From the NCBI GenBank assembly GCA_036389035.1, contig DASVQQ010000011.1, forward strand, positions 310,001-374,000: DNA of 64,000 bases. The letters run 5' to 3'. Every line of letters begins with the position of its first letter. The first letter of the stretch is position 1. Below the pieces are notes generated by a model. That model saw only the letters and a program-made list of their open reading frames with translations. It had not been told where the DNA came from and ran no database searches. Shown here piece after piece: positions 21,801-29,660 of this stretch. Made by a program: the position numbers and the translations under genes. This stretch comes from Jatrophihabitans sp. Its GTDB lineage: Bacteria > Actinomycetota > Actinomycetes > Mycobacteriales > Jatrophihabitantaceae.

Positions 21801-22267
21801 TCAGGCGCGGTCCCGCCGTCAGGCGCGGTCCCGCCGTCGGACGCGGCTTTCTCGGACGCGGCTTTCTCGGACGCGGCCCCGCCGTCAGGCGCAGCCGCGC
21901 CGGCTCGGCCGGTGGCTTTCTTGGCCGGCGCCTTGCGGGTCCGGGTCGCCTTCTTCGGCGTCGCCGCCTCGGTTGCCTCGACCGGCGTCGCCGCCGCTAC
22001 CGGCGGCGCGGCAGCGGGCAAAGCGCTGACCGCTGGCTCAGCCGTCGCCAGTGGCTCGGCGCCGGAGTCCGGGACAGCGCCCGACTCGGCGCTCGGAACG
22101 GTCGGCTCGGCCGGGGCCGACTTCTTGGCGGCAGTCTTGCGGGGGGCGCGCTTGGCCAGGGTCTTGGACGCCGCGGCCTTGCGTGCGGCCTTCTTGGCCA
22201 CGGCGCCCACCGGTTCAGCGGCGCGGCCGTCAGTGGATTCGTCGGTGGGTTCGGTGTTGTCGAGCAT
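18890..22267 (-). CDS. rne: Ribonuclease E/G
   Basis: 1125 residues. The endonuclease that starts mRNA decay and processes rRNA. The catalytic core is central (about 470-880), as in actinobacterial RNase E: S1 domain ([20 protein letters not shown], about 495-515), DNase I-like region with [11 protein letters not shown] (about 770) and VVIDFIDM (about 812), and the Zn-link CSVCNGRG (about 865). The N-terminal 470 residues and C-terminal 245 are disordered: Ala/Lys-rich histone-like blocks, acidic runs, RRRRRR patches, and degenerate pentapeptide repeats ([10 protein letters not shown] near the N-terminus, [16 protein letters not shown] near the C-terminus). The tails probably scaffold a degradosome and bind RNA. 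Confidence 0.95.
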   Translation of the reverse strand: MLDNTEPTDESTDGRAAEPVGAVAKKAARKAAASKTLAKRAPRKTAAKKSAPAEPTVPSAESGAVPDSGAEPLATAEPAVSALPAAAPPVAAATPVEATEAATPKKATRTRKAPAKKATGRAGAAAPDGGAASEKAASEKAASDGGTAPDGGTAPDGGTASDSPTAGSMPAVAESAAPEPAAGPAKRTPRKRVSKAAAAKAAAEQAAAEQTAAEQAAAEQAVADTTASGRALEALPAAPTLAAPAVLFQPPTEAAPTRRRRGGKRAQVEPQVVAELDPESAELLEEVPEFSDVDADLEPEDVDVDELGAGEPEADDEAADGSRRRRRRGRRGRGSRTDGASEAGDADADPAVAELEDDDEPGEDHADEVAEAALSASARRRRRRRRSSGADGAEAVLSEDDPPNTVVHVRDSRSTGRESRGSAADDDGVRGVKGSTRLEAKRQRRRDNRDTGRRRAPILTEAEFLARRESVDRVMAVRQTGDRTQIAVLEDDILVEHYVTRASASSAVGNVYLGRVQNVLPSMEAAFVDIGRGRNGVLYAGEVNWDVAGLEGKSRSIENALNAGDMVLVQVTKDPIGHKGARLTSQISLPGRFVVYVPGGGMTGISRKLPDVERSRLKSILKKVVPDEAGVIVRTAAEGASEQDLISDVERLKSEWESISAKSSKARQSSEGPSMLHGEPDLAIRVVRDIFNDDFKKLVVAGSEIHRTISDYVRDIAPDLADRISPHTGEADLFRELRVDEQLAKALDRKVWLPSGGSLVIDRTEAMTVVDVNTGKYTGSGGNLEQTVTRNNLEAAEEIVRQLRLRDIGGIVVIDFIDMVLESNRDLVLRRLTECLGRDRTKHQVAEVTSLGLVQMTRKRVGEGLLEAFSEPCSVCNGRGVVVHMDAVERKSGSNGAGSATAGSASEDDRPSRGRRTRKAKAEQPAIPQLDPAEIAAEAEKRRAAASAVAAIAAATNHHDDAAGSRSVDAEPVTEPAAVTEPAAAEPAIAAEPAAAAPTRRRATRGRATVERATAERDTGQAGAMESGTAQPGTPESGTAQPGIAESSTVQPGTAQPGTVQSGVAERETAQRGAGRADTAQAHPQSDSTRSDTEQPDTALPARPRRRRAASRPAGPPVPVSVSEG

Positions 22268-22452
22268 TGCTCGGGTGCTCCTGTCTCACCCCCGGGGCCG
22301 AGAAGAACGGCTGTCGCCGTACTCGGCCGCACAGGGGCGGTATGGCGTTCCACCCGCAAGCAGAACGCAAAGTCTCTTCCCACCCGTCCGCGGGAGCGAA
22401 CGAGTGGTTCGTGCCATCCCTGCCCACAGGTGCGGGCAGAACGTCGTCCAAC

Positions 22453-22473
22453 CCGTCAGCAGTTCGCTGACGG
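22453..22473 (-). terminator. Hairpin after the TIGR03936 gene, in the rne leader
   Basis: CCGTCAGC pairs with GCTGACGG (8 bp, 5-nt loop), 5 bp past the stop of the upstream gene. A second hairpin, CTGCCC/GGGCAG (22420-22439), follows. Both lie in the 210-bp region before rne and could be an intrinsic terminator, or the folded 5' leader by which RNase E controls its own mRNA. Confidence 0.6.
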
Positions 22474-22477
22474 CCTT

Positions 22478-23248
22478 TCAGTGCTCGATAGCTGCTCGGC
22501 TGACCGACAGCTCGGTGCTGCACAACGGGTCCGTCACCAGTCCCGCGTCATCGACCGGTCCCTGCGCCAGCCGGGTGGCCCTGGGGGGCTGCGACGGGGC
22601 GAAACCGGCGACGGCCCGCAGAGCGGTGAGCACATCGTCGGGCCGAACCGTCGGGGTGACCTGACGGACGACCACCCTCAGTATCGCACGGGTGTCATTT
22701 CCGGCTTCCGCCGACACCTCGGCGGCCACGATCGGCGCGCGGGCGTCCAGGCTGCGCACGCCGTCCTTGGTCAGCCGATCCACCGGCATCGACTCGGTCG
22801 CCAGCAGGGCCGCGACCGCGGCGGCGGCCACCGCGGGGTCAGCCGTCAGCTCCAACTGCCAGACCGAGGCCTGCATGTGCTCGGCCAGCGAGCCCGGCCG
22901 GCAGTCCTCGACGTCGACCGCTCGCAGGATGTCCAGGCCCTCGGGCAGCACGGCGTCCAGCGCGGCCCGGACGTCCTCGGGCTCACAGCGCCGGGCCAGC
23001 GCGATCTCCAGGTACTCCGCCTCGGACCCCACGCCGGTCGGAGCGGCTCCGACATAGCTGATCTTGGGATGCGGGTGGAAGCCCGCCGAGTAGGCCATCG
23101 GGACCTCGGCCCGCCGCAGCGAGCGCTCGAAGGCGCGGGCGAAGTCGCGGTGTGAGCAGAATCTCAGCCGTCCCCGCTTGGCGTACTGCAGCCGGATTCG
23201 CTGCACCGGCGCGACGTGGGCCGGGCCTTCGGGTTGCCTGCGCGCCAT
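22478..23248 (-). CDS. TIGR03936 family radical-SAM-associated protein (DUF2344)
   Basis: 256 residues. The N-terminus RIRLQYAKRGRLRFCSHRDF, then RSLRRAEVPMAYSAGFHPHPKIS (about 42-64), is the hallmark of the family, which has no known biochemical role but is almost always next to a TIGR03960 radical SAM protein, as here (8 bp downstream of it). In many bacteria the two are fused or co-occur with rne and the rplU-rpmA genes, exactly this arrangement. It has no radical SAM cysteines itself. Probably an accessory or substrate-binding subunit. Confidence 0.92.
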   Translation of the reverse strand: MARRQPEGPAHVAPVQRIRLQYAKRGRLRFCSHRDFARAFERSLRRAEVPMAYSAGFHPHPKISYVGAAPTGVGSEAEYLEIALARRCEPEDVRAALDAVLPEGLDILRAVDVEDCRPGSLAEHMQASVWQLELTADPAVAAAAVAALLATESMPVDRLTKDGVRSLDARAPIVAAEVSAEAGNDTRAILRVVVRQVTPTVRPDDVLTALRAVAGFAPSQPPRATRLAQGPVDDAGLVTDPLCSTELSVSRAAIEH

Positions 23249-23256
23249 CGACAGCC

Positions 23257-25269
23257 TCAGCCCCTGGCCGGCGAGGGGTCGACCACCGGCGGAACCGGCT
23301 CCGCCGACCGGGCCAGCAGCGGCGGCTTGGCGACCAGCGGCAGCAGCGTCTTGCCGGTCGGCCCGATCTGGATGTCGGTGCCCATCGTCGGGCAGACCCC
23401 GCAGTCAAAGCACGGCGTCCACCGGCAGTCGTCCTGCTCGTAGCCGGTCAGGGCGTCCTGCCAGTCATCCCACAGCCACTGCTTGTCCAGGCCGGAGTCC
23501 AGGTGGTCCCAGGGCAGCACCTCGTCGGCGAACCGCTCGCGGGTGGTGAAGAAGTCGATCGAGACGCCGGCCGGGGCCAGCGCCGCCTCGGCCGCGGCGA
23601 TCCACCGGGCGTAGGAGAAGTGCTCGCTCCAGCCGTCGAAGCGGGCCCCGTCGCGCCAGGCCTGCTCGATGACCGCGCCGACCCGGCGATCGCCGCGCGA
23701 GAGCAGTCCCTCGATCAGCGAGGGCTGGCCGTCGTGATAGCGCATGCCGATGTTGCGGCCCAGCGAGCGGTCGGAGTTGATCGCGGCGCGCAGCTTGCGC
23801 AGCCGCTCGTCGACCACCTCGGGCGCGGCCTGCGCGGCCCACTGGAACGGGGTGTGCGGCTTGGGCACGAAGCCGCCGATCGAGACGGTGGCCTTGATGT
23901 CGCGCGAGCCGGTGGCCTGCCGGCCGGCCCGGATGACGTCCTGGGCCATGGTGGCGATCTCCAGGACGTCCTCGTCGGTCTCGGTGGGCAACCCGCACAT
24001 GAAGTAGAGCTTCACCTGACGCCAGCCCTGGGAGTAGGCAGCCGTGACGGTGTTGATCAGGTCGGCGTGGCTGACCATCTTGTTGATCACCCGGCGCAGC
24101 CGCTCGGAGCCGCCTTCGGGTGCGAAGGTCAGCCCGGAACGCCGGCCGTTTCGGGAGAACTCGTTGGCCAGGTCGATGTTGAAGGCGTCGACCCGGGTGG
24201 AGGGCAGCGACAGCGAGACCCTGGAATCGGCGTAGCGATCGGCCAGTTGCTTGGCCAGCGGCCCGATCTCGGAATGGTCGGCGCTGGACAGCGACAGCAG
24301 GCCGACCTCTTCGAAGCCGGTGGCGTTCAGGCCGGCCTCGACCATCTGGCCGATCCCCTCCACCGAGCGCTCGCGCACCGGACGGGTGATCATGCCCGCC
24401 TGGCAGAACCGGCAGCCGCGGGTGCAGCCGCGGAAGATCTCCACCGACATCCGCTCGTGCACCGACTCGGCCATCGGCACCAGCGGCGTCTTGGGGTAGG
24501 GCCAGGCGTCCAGGTCCATCACGGTGTGCTTGCTCACCCGGTCCGGAACCCGGTCGCGGTTGGGCCGCACCCAGGCCAGCTGGCCGGCGCTCGGGCCGGC
24601 GTCGGCGCCGAAGTAACCGACGTCGTAGAAGCGCGGGACGTACACCCCGCCGGTCTCGGCCAGCCGGGTCAGCAGCTCGTCGCGCCCGCCCGGTGAGCCC
24701 TCGGCCTTGAAGGCCGCGATCACGTCGGTGATGGCGCCGACCACCTGCTCGCCGTCACCGAGCACCGCCGCGTCGACGAACCGCGCGATCGGCTCGGGAT
24801 TGAACGCGGCGTGCCCGCCGGCCAGCACGATGGGATGGCTGTCGTCGCGGTCGGCGGCATGCAGCGGGATGCCGGCCAGCTCCAGGGCAGTGAGCATGTT
24901 GGTGTAGCCGAGTTCGGTGGAGAACGAGATGCCCAGCACGTCGAAGGCGCCCACCGGGCGGTGCCCGTCGACGGTGAACTGGGGCAGGCCGTGCTCGCGC
25001 AGCAGCTTCTCCAGGTCGGGCCAGACCGCGTAGGTCCGCTCGGCGAGGGCGTCGGCCCGCTCGTTGAGCACCTCGTAGAGGATCTGCACGCCCTGGTTGG
25101 GAAGCCCCACCTCGTAGGCGTCGGGGTACATCAGGGCCCACCGGACGCTGGCGGAGTCCCAGTCCTTGGTGCGGGCGTTCAGCTCGCCGCCGACGTACTG
25201 GATCGGCTTGCTCACCTGGGTCAGCAGGGGCTCGAGCCGGGGGAAGAGGTTCTCGGGACTGTTACTCAC
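23257..25269 (-). CDS. TIGR03960 family B12-binding-domain/radical SAM protein
   Basis: 670 residues. N-terminal B12-binding-like region (about 30-200, with FSTELGYTNMLTALELAGIPL), then a radical SAM core with the 4Fe-4S cysteines RGCTRGCRFCQ at about 279-289, and a C-terminal region with a second cysteine set (CRWTPCFDCGVCPTMG, about 625-640). The start follows the conserved opening (LFPRLEPLLTQVSKPIQYVGGE). Believed to be involved in RNA or nucleotide modification because of its constant neighbours, but no reaction is established. First gene of the unit leading into the DUF2344 gene and rne. Confidence 0.93.
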   Translation of the reverse strand: MSNSPENLFPRLEPLLTQVSKPIQYVGGELNARTKDWDSASVRWALMYPDAYEVGLPNQGVQILYEVLNERADALAERTYAVWPDLEKLLREHGLPQFTVDGHRPVGAFDVLGISFSTELGYTNMLTALELAGIPLHAADRDDSHPIVLAGGHAAFNPEPIARFVDAAVLGDGEQVVGAITDVIAAFKAEGSPGGRDELLTRLAETGGVYVPRFYDVGYFGADAGPSAGQLAWVRPNRDRVPDRVSKHTVMDLDAWPYPKTPLVPMAESVHERMSVEIFRGCTRGCRFCQAGMITRPVRERSVEGIGQMVEAGLNATGFEEVGLLSLSSADHSEIGPLAKQLADRYADSRVSLSLPSTRVDAFNIDLANEFSRNGRRSGLTFAPEGGSERLRRVINKMVSHADLINTVTAAYSQGWRQVKLYFMCGLPTETDEDVLEIATMAQDVIRAGRQATGSRDIKATVSIGGFVPKPHTPFQWAAQAAPEVVDERLRKLRAAINSDRSLGRNIGMRYHDGQPSLIEGLLSRGDRRVGAVIEQAWRDGARFDGWSEHFSYARWIAAAEAALAPAGVSIDFFTTRERFADEVLPWDHLDSGLDKQWLWDDWQDALTGYEQDDCRWTPCFDCGVCPTMGTDIQIGPTGKTLLPLVAKPPLLARSAEPVPPVVDPSPARG

Positions 25270-25323
25270 GAATTTTCATGATACGGGCCGGCCGGCCTGC
25301 TCGAACCCGACATACTGGCGGAC

Positions 25324-26367
25324 ATGCGACCAGCCGCCGCTGTGCGACCACGATCGCGGGTGACGGTCTGCGTCCTCGCGCTGGCTGTCATGGCCGGCTT
25401 CGCGGCATCCGGCAGCGCCGAGACGGTGACCGGCGGCAGCGGTGTCCGGCTGGCGGGAGTTCGCACGCAGTACCCGGTGGACCGGCCGGTGCTGGTCCGG
25501 CCCGGCCGGTTGCCGTTGACGCGCCCGCGTCCGACCGGCTCGGCCAGCATCGCCGGCTGCCCGCTGTTCCCGCCGGACAACCCGTGGCGGCGCGTCATCT
25601 CCAGCGCTCCGCTGCACCCGCGCTCGGCGGCCTGGGTCGCCAATATCGGCAGCAGCCGGTTCCTGCACCCGGATTTCGGCTCGGACCCGTCCTACGGCAT
25701 TCCGTACAGCGTGGTGCCGGCCAGCCAGCCGAAGGTGCCCATCAGCTTCACGGCCTACGGCGACGAGAGCGATCCGGGGCCGTACCCGATCCCGCCCGGC
25801 GCCCGGATCGAAGCGGGCGGGGACGCGCACGTGCTGGTCGCCTCCGCCGACTGCCATCTCTACGAGCTCTACGGGGCGGCCCGCAGCGGCAGCGGCTGGA
25901 CCGCCCAGTCCGGCGCGGTCTTCGACCTGCGGTCCAACGCCCTGCGGCCGGCCGGCTGGACCTCGGCCGACGCGGCCGGCCTGCCGATCCTGCCGGGCCT
26001 GGTCCGGCGGGACGAGGTGCTGGCCGGGCGCATCGATCACGCCCTGCGTTTCACCATCTCCACGACCCAGCGGGGCTACATCAGCCCGGCCACCCACCAG
26101 GCCGGCTCGACCAGCGATCCGAACTTCGCCCCGATGGGCGCCCGGTTCCGCTTGAAGGCCTCCTTCGACATCAGCCGCTACTCCGGCGCGGCCCGGGTCA
26201 TCCTGCAATGCCTCAAGACCTACGGCATGTTCGTGGCCGACAACGGCTCGAACTGGTTCATCTCCGGCGCCACCGACAGCGGCTGGGACGACCTGGATCT
26301 CCGGCAGCTCAAGCAGGTGCCGGGTTCGGCCTTCGAAGCGGTCGACACCGGCCCGGTGCGTTCCTGA
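25324..26367 (+). CDS. Secreted protein of unknown function
   Basis: 347 residues. Signal peptide about 1-34 (VTVCVLALAVMAGFAASGSA, predicted cleavage near SAE). The mature region has a conserved-looking block: CPLFPPDNPWRRVIS (about 79-93), LHPDFGSDPSYGIPY, PISFTAYGDESDPGPYPIPP (about 139-158), HVLVASADCHLYELYGA, then GWTSADAAGLPILPGLVRRDEV and LRFTISTTQRGYI. I recognise this pattern from exported actinobacterial proteins but know no function; the repeated beta-type strands and paired Cys suggest a carbohydrate-binding or hydrolytic beta fold. Divergent from the TIGR03960 gene with only 54 bp between. The last codons and stop begin a tandem repeat. Confidence 0.75.
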   Translation: MRPAAAVRPRSRVTVCVLALAVMAGFAASGSAETVTGGSGVRLAGVRTQYPVDRPVLVRPGRLPLTRPRPTGSASIAGCPLFPPDNPWRRVISSAPLHPRSAAWVANIGSSRFLHPDFGSDPSYGIPYSVVPASQPKVPISFTAYGDESDPGPYPIPPGARIEAGGDAHVLVASADCHLYELYGAARSGSGWTAQSGAVFDLRSNALRPAGWTSADAAGLPILPGLVRRDEVLAGRIDHALRFTISTTQRGYISPATHQAGSTSDPNFAPMGARFRLKASFDISRYSGAARVILQCLKTYGMFVADNGSNWFISGATDSGWDDLDLRQLKQVPGSAFEAVDTGPVRS

Positions 26368-26449
26368 CCCCGTGCGTTCCTGACCCGGTGCGTTCCTGAC
26401 CTAGCGTTCCTGACCCCGTGCGTTCCTGACCCGGTGCGTTCCTGACCTA
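26352..26449. repeat. 16-bp tandem repeat running from a stop codon to the next gene
   Basis: Units of the form CCC(C/G)GTGCGTTCCTGA at 26352, 26368, 26384, 26414 and 26430, with a shorter 14-bp unit at 26400. They also form a 46-bp higher-order repeat. Each copy contains the TGA that ends the secreted protein gene in the first copy, and the array stops in the last codons of the convergent CGNR gene. Confidence 0.9.
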
Positions 26450-26995
26450 GCCAGTGGCCGGTTCGGCGCGGCGGGCCCGGTAGGCGGCCACGTTGGCGCG
26501 ATTGCCGCAGGCCGCGCCACAGAACCGACGGGAACGGTTCTTCGACAGGTCGACGTAGACGTCCTCGCAGTCATCGCCACCGCATACCCGCAGCCGGCCG
26601 AGCTCGTCGATCCGGATCACGTCGGCCATCGCCATGGCGGCCTCGACGGCCATCCGGTCTGCCAGCGGCGCATCTGGAGCGGTGGCATGCACGTGGTAGT
26701 CCCACTCGTCGTGCTTGACCAGTTGCGGCAGCGCATGGCGGTCCCGCAACACCTGGTTGACGATCTCGACCACGGTGTCCTTGTCGGCTGACCAGAACCG
26801 GGCCAGGGTCGGTCGCAGCTCCCGCACCGCGACGAGCTCCGCGGGGTCACCGGTGCGTGGTCCCGACCACTGGTGGGTGCGGACCAACTCCTCCAGCTCA
26901 TCGATGGTGGTGAGCTGGTCCTCGCCATCCCGGCAGGTGTTCACCAATCCCGCCGCAGCCGCCAGCGCGCGCTCGGTGTCATGAGCTAAAAGCAT
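26447..26995 (-). CDS. CGNR zinc finger/ABATE domain regulator
   Basis: 182 residues. N-terminal ABATE domain (about 1-125; LAAAAGLVNT, then DTVVEIVNQVLRDRHALPQL) and a C-terminal CGNR zinc finger: CGGDDCEDVYVDLSKNRSRR, then FCGAACGNRANVAAYRARR, with four Cys positions at about 138, 143, 159 and 163. Proteins of this family are thought to be DNA-binding repressors. It is divergent from the EamA exporter gene with a 145-bp gap holding a perfect 10-bp inverted repeat, the arrangement of a regulator next to its target. Confidence 0.88.
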   Translation of the reverse strand: MLLAHDTERALAAAAGLVNTCRDGEDQLTTIDELEELVRTHQWSGPRTGDPAELVAVRELRPTLARFWSADKDTVVEIVNQVLRDRHALPQLVKHDEWDYHVHATAPDAPLADRMAVEAAMAMADVIRIDELGRLRVCGGDDCEDVYVDLSKNRSRRFCGAACGNRANVAAYRARRAEPATG

Positions 26996-27033
26996 GTTGA
27001 CTCCTTACGGTTCCTCGGCTAGCGTTCAGGGAG

Positions 27034-27063
27034 GTAATGAGCATAGCCCAGATTGCTCATTAC
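27034..27063. promoter_or_regulatory. Candidate operator between CGNR regulator and EamA exporter
   Basis: GTAATGAGCA (27034-27043) and TGCTCATTAC (27054-27063) form a perfect 10-bp inverted repeat with a 10-bp spacer, so the half-sites lie about two helical turns apart centre to centre. It is 39 bp from the CGNR start and 78 bp from the EamA start, and is AT-rich against its surroundings. Confidence 0.7.
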
Positions 27064-27140
27064 AGACCAGCCCTACCGGAAGGTCGGCGTGCGTTCGGCG
27101 CACCGTCGGCGACCCGGTCGACAACGAACGGACCGCTTTC

Positions 27141-28211
27141 ATGCACACCGCAACCCAGCAACGCGCCGGCCTCGGCCTCGCGCTGCTGTCAGCCGCCGCC
27201 TTCGGCACCTCCGGCGCCTTCGCGACCGCGCTGATCGGCTCCGGCTGGTCGCCCGCGGCGGCGGTGACCGCGCGCCTGCTGGTCGCCGCGGCCGTGCTCA
27301 CCATTCCTGCCCTGGTCATGCTCCGCGGCCAGTTCGGCGTGCTCGCACGGGAGGGGCGCAGCATCGTCGGTTACGGCGTGATGGCCATCGCGGGCGCCCA
27401 GCTGTGCTACTTCAACGCCGTCGCGCGGCTGTCGGTGGGGGTTGCCCTGCTGCTGGAGTACCTCGGCATCCTGCTGGTCGTCGGCTGGCTCTGGCTGCGG
27501 CACGGGCGCCGCCCGCGGCGGCTGACGGTAGCCGGCGGCATCGCCGCGATCCTCGGGCTGGCACTGGTGCTGGACGTGACCGGCAACCATCGCCTCGACC
27601 CGATCGGGGTGCTGTGGGGGCTCGGCGCGGCGGTCGGGCTGGCGGTCTACTTCGTGGTGTCCTCGCAGGCCGACACCGAGTTGCGGCCGATCGTGATGGC
27701 CTGGGCCGGCATGGCGGTCGGCAGCCTCTGCCTGCTGGCTGTCGGAGTCCTCGGCGTGTTGCCGATCCACGCCAACACCCGGGACGTGCAGTTCCTGCAT
27801 CACCGGACGAGCTGGCTGGTGCCCGTCCTCGGGATCTCCCTGGTGGCGGCGGTCTTCGCCTACGCCGCCGGCATCACCGCCGCTCGCGCGCTCGGCGCGA
27901 AGCTCGCCTCCTTCCTCGGCTTGAGTGAGGTGCTGTTCGCGGTGTTGTTCGCCTGGCTGCTGCTCGGCCAGTTGCCCGGCCCGTGGCAAATCGTCGGCGG
28001 CGCGTTCATCGTCGGCGGGGTCGCCCTGGTGCAGTGGGACGAGTTGCGCCCAACCGGGTCGCGTCCCACCGACTTGCACGCAGCCGAATCGAGCGCGACC
28101 GAATCGAGCGCGACCGCCGGCTCGAGCGCGACCGCCGGCTCGAGCGCCACCGCCGGGTCGGAGGCCGGTCTGAGCCGACCGCTGGTCGCCGCCGAGCCGG
28201 ATCGCGGCTAG
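27141..28211 (+). CDS. EamA/DMT family transporter
   Basis: 356 residues with ten predicted transmembrane helices in two EamA repeats (first about 8-145, starting GLGLALLSAAAFGTSGAF; second about 155-300). Drug/metabolite exporters of this type move small metabolites such as amino acids or toxic compounds out of the cell. The start is ATG 27141; the longer frame to 26994 would cross the operator. The C-terminal tail (about 315-350) is a repeated Ser/Ala/Thr run (ESSATESSATAGSSATAGSS) encoded by 15- and 18-bp DNA repeats at about 28086-28157; it is unlikely to be essential for transport. Probably controlled by the divergent CGNR protein. Confidence 0.9.
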   Translation: MHTATQQRAGLGLALLSAAAFGTSGAFATALIGSGWSPAAAVTARLLVAAAVLTIPALVMLRGQFGVLAREGRSIVGYGVMAIAGAQLCYFNAVARLSVGVALLLEYLGILLVVGWLWLRHGRRPRRLTVAGGIAAILGLALVLDVTGNHRLDPIGVLWGLGAAVGLAVYFVVSSQADTELRPIVMAWAGMAVGSLCLLAVGVLGVLPIHANTRDVQFLHHRTSWLVPVLGISLVAAVFAYAAGITAARALGAKLASFLGLSEVLFAVLFAWLLLGQLPGPWQIVGGAFIVGGVALVQWDELRPTGSRPTDLHAAESSATESSATAGSSATAGSSATAGSEAGLSRPLVAAEPDRG

Positions 28212-28221
28212 CGGGGCTGCT

Positions 28222-29595
28222 TCAGCCGGTCTTGGCCAGGTTCAGCGGCGCGAACTGGTGGCCGGGGAACAGCCCGGTCACCGACCCGACGCCGAGCCGC
28301 TTCTGAGCCACCTCACCGAGCACGTCGAAGGCGTCGTTGAGAGCCGGGACGTCACCGGAGTCCAGGGCCGCGGCGGTCAACGGCGTCCACTTGCCGTGCA
28401 CCGCGGCGCCGGTCAGGCCGCCGCCGAGCAGCCACATCACGCTGCCGTGGCCGTGGTCGGTGCCGCCGTTGGCGTTCATCTGCACCCGCCGACCGAACTC
28501 GGTCATCACCACCACCGTCACCCGGCTGCGGCGGGCAGGACCGAGGTCGGTGAGAAAGGCCGCCAGCGAGTTGGCCGCCGAGGTGAGATGGCGGTCGAGC
28601 TGGTTGACCTCGTCGGTGTGGGTGTCCCAGCCGCCGACGTCGACCGTGGCGACCTGCATGCCCACTTCGGCGCGCAGCAGGGTGGCCAGGTCGGCCAGGG
28701 CCTTGGAGAAGTTTCCGCTGGGATAGACCGCCCCGTTCTGCGCGCCGGCCTTGGCACGCGCGGTGGCGGCGGTTCCCAGCGCCGCCAGGGTGGTGGGGAC
28801 GTCCTCGCCCAGCGGGCCGGGCAGGCCCCGGTACAAGGTCCGGATGGCCGCCTCGCTCTGCGGCGCGACGCCGCTCCAGCCCGGGAAGCTGAAGTTCTTC
28901 AGCGAGCTCATCACCAGCTTGCGCTGGTTGCCGGTCAGCGCGGACGGCAGTGCCGAGCCCTGGGTGACCGCTCGGAAGGTGGTGCCGGGGCCCAGTTGCT
29001 GCAACGCCCGGTCCAGCCAGCCGGTGGTCGCGGTGTCCGAGCCCCGCTCCAGGCACTGCTGGGCCTGGAAGTGGCTGCGGGTGATGCCGGTGGTCGACAC
29101 GGCCGGCACGAAGGCCAGCTCGCCGGAGTTCCAGAACGGCAGCAGCGGGTTGAGGGCCGCGTTCAGCGCCCAGCCGGGGGTGCCCGCCAGCGGGGACATG
29201 CTCGCCGCGGCCGGCACCAGGTTGCCGCGCACCGTGCGCAGGTAGTCCACCCCGAGTTCGGACGAGGCCGGGACCAGGATTCGCAGGCCGTCGGCGGCGC
29301 CGCGCAGGAAGATCGTCACCAGGGTGTTTCCGTTGCTGAGCCCGGACGCGGCGTAGGCGGCCTTGGTGGTCACCAGCTGGCTGCCCAGGGCGGCGACCCC
29401 GACCATGCCGGCGCCGGCCAGGAAGGTGCGCCGGGTGAAGCCGCGTTGCCAGCCGGCGTCCTGGGCGGCCAGGTCGGCGCTGACCTGCTCGGCCTTGCGC
29501 ACCAGCAGCTGCTGGGCGTCGGCTTGCTGCGCGCCGGCTTGCTGGACGCCGGGTGGCGTGGCTTGCTGGGCGCCGGGTGGCGTGGCCTCGGTCAT
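28222..29595 (-). CDS. DUF1501 domain-containing Tat-exported protein
   Basis: 457 residues. A twin-arginine signal (FTRRTFLAGAGMVGVAALGS) begins at about residue 53, after a Gln/Ala/Pro-rich stretch with repeats (PPGAQQATPPGVQQAGAQQA). The DUF1501 domain, a sulfatase/alkaline-phosphatase-like fold, follows (VTIFLRGAADGLRILVPAS, then GWDTHTDEVNQLDRHL, TEFGRRVQMNANGGTDHGHG). ATG 29595 is preferred because GAGAGGGA lies 6 bp upstream; ATG 29664, which overlaps the DUF1800 stop by 4 bp, is the alternative. It is almost always paired with DUF1800, as here. Function of the pair is unknown; export through Tat suggests a cofactor. Confidence 0.9.
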   Translation of the reverse strand: MTEATPPGAQQATPPGVQQAGAQQADAQQLLVRKAEQVSADLAAQDAGWQRGFTRRTFLAGAGMVGVAALGSQLVTTKAAYAASGLSNGNTLVTIFLRGAADGLRILVPASSELGVDYLRTVRGNLVPAAASMSPLAGTPGWALNAALNPLLPFWNSGELAFVPAVSTTGITRSHFQAQQCLERGSDTATTGWLDRALQQLGPGTTFRAVTQGSALPSALTGNQRKLVMSSLKNFSFPGWSGVAPQSEAAIRTLYRGLPGPLGEDVPTTLAALGTAATARAKAGAQNGAVYPSGNFSKALADLATLLRAEVGMQVATVDVGGWDTHTDEVNQLDRHLTSAANSLAAFLTDLGPARRSRVTVVVMTEFGRRVQMNANGGTDHGHGSVMWLLGGGLTGAAVHGKWTPLTAAALDSGDVPALNDAFDVLGEVAQKRLGVGSVTGLFPGHQFAPLNLAKTG

Positions 29596-29660
29596 GACGT
29601 CCCTCTCGGGGGTGGAAGGTCTGGCATCGGAACTGCTGTCGGGTCGGGCGGCGCTCGCGC

